From NCBI GenBank assembly GCA_021738405.1, contig JAIPCC010000014.1:1-39462 (forward strand): a stretch of DNA of 39,462 nt. The letters are read 5' to 3'. The notes under the pieces are model-generated. The model saw nothing but the letters and a program-made list of their open reading frames with translations. It was not told where the DNA came from and made no database searches. A program made the translations under genes and the position numbers. This document shows, piece after piece, positions 33,989 through 39,462 of this stretch (the stretch's first letter is position 1; every line of letters begins with the position of its first letter). This stretch comes from Crocinitomicaceae bacterium (lineage in GTDB: Bacteria; Bacteroidota; Bacteroidia; Flavobacteriales_D; Crocinitomicaceae).

Positions 33989-36520
33989 ATGGAAGCCAAA
34001 TTTTCTCCACGTGTCAAAGACATGATCAGCTACAGCCGAGACGAAGCCGTTCGCTTGTCCAACGAGTTTGTGGGTGCCGAGCATTTGTTGTTGGGCCTCA
34101 TTCGCCTCAATGAAGGTACGGCAGTCCGCATTGTACAAGAATTCAAACTCGATCTCGCCGAACTCAAAGCAGAGCTCGAAAAAATCCTGGCGAAAAGCGC
34201 CGTCCGCGAATTAGTCAACCTCAACCTGCCGCTGCTCAAACAAGCGGAAAACATCATCAAGCAGTCTTATTTAGAAGCCAAAGAATTCAAACAAAATATC
34301 ATCGGTACAGAGCACTTATTGCTGACCATCCTCCGCTACGAAGACAGCGTAGCCTGTCAGGTCCTCAATAAATATGGCATCATGTACGAAAACGCACGAG
34401 ACGAATACGAACTTATGTTACAAGACAAACAACAACCTAGCGCCGAATTCCCAGGATCTGGCCCAGAAGAAGACGAAAACTTCGGTCAAGCACAGCGCAA
34501 AAGCGCAGACCCCAAATCCAAAACGCCCGTTCTAGACAACTTCGGTCGCGACCTCACCAAAATGGCTGAGCTCGGAAGACTAGACCCCATTGTAGGCCGC
34601 GAAAAAGAAATCGAGCGCGTCAGCCAAATTTTGTCGCGTCGCAAGAAAAACAATCCTATTCTCATCGGTGAGCCCGGCGTGGGTAAATCCGCTATTGCAG
34701 AAGGCTTGGCTTTGCGCATTGTACAAAGAAAGGTTTCGCGTATTCTCTTCAACAAACGGATCGTATCCCTAGACCTCGCTTCATTGGTCGCAGGTACTAA
34801 ATACAGAGGGCAGTTCGAAGAGCGCATGAAAGCCGTGATGCAAGAAATCGAAAAGAACCCAGACATCATCTTGTTCATCGATGAAATCCATACCATTATT
34901 GGTGCTGGAGGTGCAAGTGGTTCGCTAGATGCTTCCAACATGGTGAAGCCAGCACTCGCGCGCGGCGAAATGCAAGCAATTGGCGCCACAACATTAGATG
35001 AATACCGTCAGTACATCGAAAAAGATGGTGCACTCGAACGCCGCTTTCAGAAAGTGATCATCGAGCCAACGTCTATCGACGAAACCATCCAGATCCTCAA
35101 CAACATCAAAGAGCGCTACGAAGATCACCACAGCGTGCGCTATACCGACGAAGCACTCGCGGCTTGTGTCAAACTCACCGAACGCTACATCACCGACCGC
35201 CACTTGCCAGACAAAGCCATTGACGCGCTAGATGAAGTCGGTTCAAGAGTGCACATCACCAATTTGCATGTGCCAAAAGAAATCACCGATATCGAAGGTC
35301 AAATTGAGGGCTTAAAAGGTCAAAAAGCAGAGGTTATTCGCTCGCAGCAATACGAAAAAGCAGCCGAACTACGCGATGCCGAGCGCAAGCTCCAAGAAGA
35401 CCTCGAAACGGCCAAAAACAAATGGGAAGAAGAAGCCAAAAACAACCGTGTAGTCGTTACAGAAGAAAACGTAGCCGAGGTTGTTTCCATGATGAGCGGC
35501 GTGCCCGTGACCAAAATCTCTGAGTCTGAACTCGGCAAGTTGGTCAAAATGGCCGAAACCATCCGTGGAAAAGTCATTGGTCAAGACGAAGCCGTTGCCA
35601 AAGTGGTGCGTGCTATTCAGCGCAACCGCGCTGGGCTCAAAGACCCGAACAAACCAATCGGTTCTTTCTTTTTCTTAGGCCCAACAGGCGTTGGTAAAAC
35701 TCAACTCGCTAAAATCCTCGCTAAAAATCTCTTCGACTCAGACGACGCTCTTATCCGTGTCGATATGTCTGAATACATGGAGAAATTCTCGATTTCTCGC
35801 CTCGTAGGCGCTCCTCCGGGATACGTCGGCTACGAAGAAGGTGGCCAGCTCACCGAAAAAGTGCGCCGCAAGCCTTACGCTATTGTATTGCTCGACGAAA
35901 TCGAAAAAGCGCACCCAGATGTATTCAATTTGTTGTTGCAAGTCCTAGACGACGGCCACATGACCGACGGTTTGGGTCGCAAAATCGACTTCAAAAACAC
36001 CATCCTCATCATGACCTCCAATATCGGTGCACGCCAGCTTGCCGACTTCGGAACAGGCATGGGCTTTGGCACCAAAGCGCAGCAAGAGGCGCAGGAGCAA
36101 AATGCATTGTCGGTGGTTCAAAACGCGCTGCGCAAGGCCTTCTCTCCAGAATTCCTCAACCGCGTAGACGACATGATCATGTTCAAGTCGCTCAAACGCG
36201 AAGACATCCACCTCATTATCGATATCGAACTCGAAAAACTCCTCGAGCGCATTGGCAACTTAGGTTACCACGTGAGCTGTACAGAAGCGGCCAAGGACTT
36301 TATTGCAGAAAGAGGCTACGACGAAAAATTCGGTGCGCGCCCACTCAAAAGAGCGATCCAAAAATACATCGAAGATCCACTCGCCGAAGAAATCATCAAC
36401 TCCAATTTACAAGAAGGAGACACCATCGTGCTCGATTTTGAAACAGGTGCCGAACTATTAAAGTTGAGTATTGAAAAGGCGAAGCCTGCTAAGAAAAAAG
36501 CGGATCCTAAGTCGGAGTAA
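33989..36520 (+). CDS. clpC: ClpC AAA+ unfoldase of the Clp protease
   Basis: ClpC unfolds proteins and feeds them to ClpP. The product is 843 residues, normal for ClpC. In order: the Clp N-terminal repeat domain (MEAKFSPRVKDMISYSRDEA, AEHLLLGLIRL, TEHLLLTILRY); AAA+ domain 1 with Walker A GEPGVGKS (227-234) and Walker B ILFIDEIHTIIGAGG; a middle segment with a UVR-like motif (VIRSQQYEKAAELRDAERKL) that marks ClpC rather than ClpB; and AAA+ domain 2 with Walker A GPTGVGKT (564-571) and IVLLDEIEKAHPDVF. The C-terminal D2-small domain follows (YDEKFGARPLKRAIQ). The tail ends in a Lys-rich stretch. No ClpP gene is in the window. The gene converges on a nitroreductase gene 4 bases away. Confidence 0.97.
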   Translation: MEAKFSPRVKDMISYSRDEAVRLSNEFVGAEHLLLGLIRLNEGTAVRIVQEFKLDLAELKAELEKILAKSAVRELVNLNLPLLKQAENIIKQSYLEAKEFKQNIIGTEHLLLTILRYEDSVACQVLNKYGIMYENARDEYELMLQDKQQPSAEFPGSGPEEDENFGQAQRKSADPKSKTPVLDNFGRDLTKMAELGRLDPIVGREKEIERVSQILSRRKKNNPILIGEPGVGKSAIAEGLALRIVQRKVSRILFNKRIVSLDLASLVAGTKYRGQFEERMKAVMQEIEKNPDIILFIDEIHTIIGAGGASGSLDASNMVKPALARGEMQAIGATTLDEYRQYIEKDGALERRFQKVIIEPTSIDETIQILNNIKERYEDHHSVRYTDEALAACVKLTERYITDRHLPDKAIDALDEVGSRVHITNLHVPKEITDIEGQIEGLKGQKAEVIRSQQYEKAAELRDAERKLQEDLETAKNKWEEEAKNNRVVVTEENVAEVVSMMSGVPVTKISESELGKLVKMAETIRGKVIGQDEAVAKVVRAIQRNRAGLKDPNKPIGSFFFLGPTGVGKTQLAKILAKNLFDSDDALIRVDMSEYMEKFSISRLVGAPPGYVGYEEGGQLTEKVRRKPYAIVLLDEIEKAHPDVFNLLLQVLDDGHMTDGLGRKIDFKNTILIMTSNIGARQLADFGTGMGFGTKAQQEAQEQNALSVVQNALRKAFSPEFLNRVDDMIMFKSLKREDIHLIIDIELEKLLERIGNLGYHVSCTEAAKDFIAERGYDEKFGARPLKRAIQKYIEDPLAEEIINSNLQEGDTIVLDFETGAELLKLSIEKAKPAKKKADPKSE

Positions 36521-36533
36521 GCACTTAGTGCTT
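36519..36533. terminator. Possible hairpin at convergent clpC/nitroreductase ends
   Basis: AAGCAC (36519-36524) and GTGCTT (36528-36533) pair around TTA, which is the complement of the nitroreductase stop codon, while the clpC TAA provides the first stem bases. It is short and lacks a U-tract, so terminator activity is uncertain. Confidence 0.3.
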
Positions 36534-37250
36534 CTTCACCACTTCCTCATAAGGGACGCGCACGCGCTCTCCCCAAATACCAGGTTCGGTTCCGAGCCCA
36601 ACGGCAATGACCATATTGATTTCTGCGCGGCGCGGTAACTTCAGGTAGCGCTTGAGTCGTTTTTCGTCAAAGCCCTCGAGTGGGCAACTATGGAAACCTT
36701 CTGCGGCAATAGAAAGCATGAAAGTTTGTGCGGCGAGACCGCAAGATTTATGCGTAACCACTCTGACGGCTGAAGCGCCGCCCGTGCGGTAGAAAGGCTT
36801 GAACAAACCGCCAAAAAAGCTGACGGTGAGGCGTAAACCTGCTAACAAGCGGAGTGGGTCTGCGGCATAAAGCAAGGGCATGACTTTTCCGTAATATTGG
36901 AGCATCATTTTTTGTGCTTTGGTCGGTTCGCCCTTGATTTCGTTCTGAACCTGTGCGAGGTGCCAGTCTTTGCGCTGCTTCCAGAGGTCTGGCCGCGTTA
37001 CAAAAACAACTAATTCTTGTGCTGTTTTGGCTGCCGATTGGCCTAGGCAAAGCTCTGCAACAATCGCTTTTTCTTGAGGTGAGTTGATCCAGTGAAAACC
37101 CCAAAGTTGCATGTTGCTAGAATTGGGGGAGAGGATGCTTCTTTTGAGGCTGCGCTCAATGACTTCGGCGGGTACCGCCACATTTGGGTCAAACTTACGG
37201 TTGCTGCGTCTAAATTGGATAATTTGTTGGAAATTTTCTTGTTGAGTCAT
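36525..37250 (-). CDS. Nitroreductase family flavoprotein
   Basis: The product is 241 residues from the ATG at 37250 (MTQQENFQQIIQFRRSNRKFD); a longer frame to 37322 lies within the upstream gene. The FMN phosphate-binding pattern RRSNRKFDP is near residue 14. SPNSSNMQLWGFHWI corresponds to the S-x-x-N-xQPW segment, THKSCGLAAQTFMLSIAAEG is the dimer/FMN helix, and MVIAVGLGTE is the terminal strand. Such enzymes reduce nitro compounds, quinones or other substrates with NAD(P)H, and the true substrate cannot be read from sequence. An insert around 105-155 with hydrophobic helices (MPLLYAADPLRLLAGLRLTVSFFGGL) is longer than in typical members. It is 1 base after the TraB/GumN gene and co-transcribed with it. 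Confidence 0.88.
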   Translation of the reverse strand: MTQQENFQQIIQFRRSNRKFDPNVAVPAEVIERSLKRSILSPNSSNMQLWGFHWINSPQEKAIVAELCLGQSAAKTAQELVVFVTRPDLWKQRKDWHLAQVQNEIKGEPTKAQKMMLQYYGKVMPLLYAADPLRLLAGLRLTVSFFGGLFKPFYRTGGASAVRVVTHKSCGLAAQTFMLSIAAEGFHSCPLEGFDEKRLKRYLKLPRRAEINMVIAVGLGTEPGIWGERVRVPYEEVVKKH

Positions 37251-37251
37251 C

Positions 37252-38094
37252 TTAATTTTGTTTGATAGCGGTAACGGTATAGCCATTTGAACGCAAGAGC
37301 GCAATGACGCCTTCTGGGCCACTTAAATGTCCTGCGCCAACGGCAAAGAAGGTGCTTTCTTTTTGCATTTGCGAGCGCATGGGTGCGATCCAACTTTTAT
37401 TGCGTTGTACCAATAATATGTCATTGAATTCGGGGTAAGCTGCCGTTTCATCGGCCATGAGTTTGCCGAGGGTTTCGAGGTCTTCTTTGAGGTAGCAGGC
37501 TAGGAGTGTGTCAAAAGTTTTCAGGTCGCTGATGTAGTCTTGCTTGAGCATGTCCACTTGCGTTTGCATGGGTAATTGGTCGAAGAGGCCCAACTGAAAA
37601 TCGATGGTTTCGAGGCCGATGGTTTCTTTGTGTTTTTTCTTGGCCATTTTATTGAATTCCATCTCGTAAGAGGCCATATCCGACATGCTTTCTTGAATCA
37701 GGATGCTCGAGAAAAACATGGGCTTGAGTTTGCTGCTGCGCTCAAATTTACTCTCGCTCCACTTGAGGCTATCTATGCAGTACATCTTGAGTTGGGTGTA
37801 GTCTGGTGCGGTCATGAAATCTTTGAGCGTTTTGCCATCGGGCAACAAGACTTTTTGAGCAAGTGCAATTTTTTCGGCGCCGCTCATGTCGAGGTCTACT
37901 TCCATGGCAATTGTTTTGGAGGCTTCAAATGCGCGTTTGAGGCTGTTGCTAAGTTCAAACTTCTCCTTGGGTAGAATATGGATAGTGCCATATAAGTAGG
38001 AGGCTTCGGTGAGTCCGTTCCCTGTGATTTGATATAATAATTGGGCTTGGGAGAAGCTCGTGAGGAGCAGAAAATAGAGGAGTATTTTTTTCAT
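37252..38094 (-). CDS. TraB/GumN family (TIKI-like) exported protein
   Basis: The product is 280 residues with signal peptide MKKILLYFLLLTSFSQAQ. TraB/GumN family features are LYGTIHILPKEKF with the conserved GTxH near the N-terminus, an acidic AMEVDLD strand, KHKETIGLETIDFQLGLFD in the middle, and FFAVGAGHLSGPEGVIALL with the second conserved GxGH at the C-terminus. The animal TIKI relatives are metal-dependent proteases using such Gly-x-x-His motifs. Bacterial members are mostly uncharacterised, so a protease role here is inference. A -7 box ends 4 bases before the ATG, and the nitroreductase gene follows. Confidence 0.9.
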   Translation of the reverse strand: MKKILLYFLLLTSFSQAQLLYQITGNGLTEASYLYGTIHILPKEKFELSNSLKRAFEASKTIAMEVDLDMSGAEKIALAQKVLLPDGKTLKDFMTAPDYTQLKMYCIDSLKWSESKFERSSKLKPMFFSSILIQESMSDMASYEMEFNKMAKKKHKETIGLETIDFQLGLFDQLPMQTQVDMLKQDYISDLKTFDTLLACYLKEDLETLGKLMADETAAYPEFNDILLVQRNKSWIAPMRSQMQKESTFFAVGAGHLSGPEGVIALLRSNGYTVTAIKQN

Positions 38095-38098
38095 GTCT

Positions 38099-38106
38099 CA
38101 AAATTA
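38099..38106 (-). promoter_or_regulatory. -7 promoter box for the TraB-nitroreductase operon
   Basis: On the minus strand this is TAATTTTG, a full match to TAnnTTTG, ending 4 bases before the ATG at 38094. This implies a leaderless or nearly leaderless mRNA. Confidence 0.5.
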
Positions 38107-38141
38107 CACAAACTTTGGCTACTAAATTAAAACTGCTTTTT

Positions 38142-38155
38142 TGACACACGTGTCA
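38142..38155. other. Inverted repeat upstream of grpE-dnaJ, candidate operator
   Basis: TGACAC-AC-GTGTCA is a 6-base inverted repeat with a 2-base spacer, midway between the divergent TraB and grpE genes. It is not the CIRCE element (TTAGCACTC...GAGTGCTAA). A related half, TGTCA, is followed 9 bases later by TGCCA. It could bind a stress regulator for the chaperone operon. Confidence 0.35.
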
Positions 38156-38194
38156 GTAAATTTCTGCCAGCTTGTCTCAAAACTATGCTTGGTC

Positions 38195-38203
38195 TATTAT
38201 TTG
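38195..38203 (+). promoter_or_regulatory. Possible -7 box for grpE-dnaJ
   Basis: TATTATTTG resembles TAnnTTTG with one extra spacer base. A TTG at 38172-38174 lies 20 bases upstream, a suitable -33 spacing. The grpE ATG is 32 bases downstream. Confidence 0.3.
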
Positions 38204-38235
38204 TCTAATGCAGCTCAACGAATAAATAAGTAAAT

Positions 38236-38772
38236 ATGTCAGTCGAGAACGATCTACCAAACGAAGCACTTCAAAACGAGGAAGCGATGAACGAAGCACA
38301 AGCTGCAGCAGAAAATGAGCAGGAAAACGCACCGCAAGACGAGCAATTAGTCGACGAATACAAAGATAAGTTTGTACGCCTTTACGCCGAGTTCGATAAC
38401 TACCGCCGCAGAACCAACGAAGAAAAGTTGCAATTGATGGCTACTGCCGGTAAAGACGTGATCAGCACCATGTTGCCTGTTCTGGATAACTTCGAGCGCG
38501 CCATTGCCACCAATGAAAATTTGGACGACATCACCGCAATAAAAGAAGGGTTTCAGCTCATCTATAATATGTTAAAAGCTAATTTGGAGGCCAAAGGCTT
38601 GAAGTCAATGGAGTCCAAAGGTCAAGACTTCGACAGCGATTTACACGAAGCTATTGCCAATATTCCGGCGCCAGATGCAGCGCTCAAGGGCAAAGTAATG
38701 GATGATGTAGAAAAAGGTTATTACCTCAATGACAAAGTTTTGCGTTTTGCAAAAGTAGTTGTTGGTCAATAA
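38236..38772 (+). CDS. grpE: GrpE nucleotide exchange factor
   Basis: GrpE releases ADP from DnaK in the chaperone cycle. The product is 178 residues. An acidic disordered start (to about residue 35) leads to the long coiled-coil helix with the family motif YKDKFVRLYAEFDNYRRRTNEEK, then MLPVLDNFERAI, and the C-terminal beta-wing domain with HEAIANIPAP, GYYLNDKVLRFAKVVVG. The length is typical. It is followed 7 bases later by dnaJ. Confidence 0.97.
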   Translation: MSVENDLPNEALQNEEAMNEAQAAAENEQENAPQDEQLVDEYKDKFVRLYAEFDNYRRRTNEEKLQLMATAGKDVISTMLPVLDNFERAIATNENLDDITAIKEGFQLIYNMLKANLEAKGLKSMESKGQDFDSDLHEAIANIPAPDAALKGKVMDDVEKGYYLNDKVLRFAKVVVGQ

Positions 38773-38779
38773 ATAAAAC

Positions 38780-39462
38780 ATGAGTAACAAGCGCGATTAT
38801 TACGAAGTTCTGGGTGTTTCTAAAAATGCCGATGAGTCCGAAATCAAGAAGGCCTATCGCAAACTCGCCCTCAAGTATCACCCCGATAAAAACCCAGACG
38901 ACGCCAGTGCTGAGGACAAATTCAAAGAAGCAGCAGAAGCCTATGAAGTCCTGAGCAACGCCGAGAAAAAAGCGCAATACGACCGCTTCGGACACGCCGG
39001 AATGGGCGGTGCAGGTGGTTTTGGCGGCGGCGGCATGAACATGGACGACATCTTCTCACAATTTGGCGACATCTTTGGTGGCGCATTTGGCGGAGGTAGT
39101 TTTGGCGGCAGCCGAGGCGGCTCAAGAGTGGTCAAAGGCACCAACTTGCGCGTCAAAATGAAACTCACGCTAGAAGAAATCTCTGGCGGTGTCAAGAAAA
39201 AAATCAAGGTCAATAAATTAGTTCAGGCCGAGGACGTCACTTACAAAAACTGCCCCACGTGCCAAGGAACAGGTCGCATCACGCGCGTTGCACAAACCTT
39301 TTTGGGTGCCATGCAAACGCAGTCTGCGTGTCATGTGTGTCAGGGAGCAGGCAAGACCGTTGAGTCTAAGCCAGCCGATGCCGATGCGCAGGGCCCCAGA
39401 AGACAAGAAGAAGTCATCGAAATCGACATTCCTGCCGGCGTAGAAGAAGGCATGCAGCTGAG
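38780..39462 (+). CDS. dnaJ: DnaJ co-chaperone, 3' truncated by window end
   Basis: DnaJ delivers substrates to DnaK and stimulates its ATPase. About 227 codons are in the window, and the gene runs off the end with no stop. The J domain ([20 protein letters not shown]) carries HPD at 34-36 (YHPDKNPDD). A Gly/Phe-rich region with [14 protein letters not shown] follows. The cysteine-rich region has only two CxxCxGxG motifs, C158PTCQGTG and C184HVCQGAG, and then goes straight into the next beta domain ([17 protein letters not shown]). Canonical DnaJ has four motifs making two zinc sites. Here the inner pair (site 2) is kept and the outer pair (site 1) is absent. I recall this shorter form from flavobacteria. 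Confidence 0.95.
   Translation, partial: MSNKRDYYEVLGVSKNADESEIKKAYRKLALKYHPDKNPDDASAEDKFKEAAEAYEVLSNAEKKAQYDRFGHAGMGGAGGFGGGGMNMDDIFSQFGDIFGGAFGGGSFGGSRGGSRVVKGTNLRVKMKLTLEEISGGVKKKIKVNKLVQAEDVTYKNCPTCQGTGRITRVAQTFLGAMQTQSACHVCQGAGKTVESKPADADAQGPRRQEEVIEIDIPAGVEEGMQL

Noticed and set aside
34486-34989. 167-aa minus-strand frame inside clpC
   Set aside because: It is antisense to the first AAA+ domain, a codon-bias shadow.
37251-37322. Longer nitroreductase start
   Set aside because: It overlaps the TraB/GumN coding region and precedes the recognisable MTQQENFQQ start.
38142-38155. CIRCE/HrcA operator
   Set aside because: The sequence and spacing do not match TTAGCACTC-N9-GAGTGCTAA.

Overview
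The window is chromosomal DNA from a member of the Bacteroidota, most likely Flavobacteriales or a close relative. The evidence is a PorP/SprF-like protein, type A and type B secretion-signal domains of the type IX secretion system (T9SS), several -7 boxes fitting TAnnTTTG, weak Shine-Dalgarno sites, and genes largely confined to this phylum (DUF1599, DUF3822, BatA-domain protein). DnaJ has the reduced two-motif zinc finger I associate with flavobacteria. I see no phage, insertion sequence, tRNA, rRNA or CRISPR array. The DNA is densely coding, with no gene-free gap above 300 bases.

Layout. 1-1863 (+) is the frame-disrupted 3' part of a T9SS type A surface protein, followed by a 53-residue peptide gene and a bidirectional terminator. 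2128-4099 (-) is a PorP/SprF-like gene behind a type B T9SS substrate. folP (-) and a DUF1599 gene (+) diverge from overlapping start codons. A colinear + strand run then covers 5021-18281: DUF1599, a DoxX-thioredoxin fusion, tpiA, prmA, a 1502-residue exported protein of unknown function, plsY, and a 1600-residue TPR/beta-propeller/coiled-coil/SPOR protein.

After that, 18278-21385 (-) is a translationally coupled set: DUF3822, rsmD, coaD and a thioredoxin-fold protein lacking its redox motif. A RecD/Dda-like helicase (+) converges on an M61 peptidase (-), with an ABC-F ATPase upstream of it. 26224-30073 (-) is a coupled trio: BatA-domain protein, a dihydroorotase homologue lacking its HxH metal motif, and a methyltransferase. 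gyrA plus a TPR gene (-) diverge from clpC (+). A nitroreductase and a TraB/GumN protein (-) precede grpE-dnaJ (+), with dnaJ cut by the window end.

Much is housekeeping: folate, glycolysis, phospholipid and CoA synthesis, ribosome modification, DNA topology, proteostasis. The cell-envelope layer is the less ordinary part. The strongest candidate for something under-described is the pair of giant exported proteins flanking plsY. The 1600-residue one has the TPR/propeller/CRD order of the T9SS component PorE, but ends in two SPOR-like domains instead of OmpA_C and carries a recently expanded 225-bp in-frame repeat.
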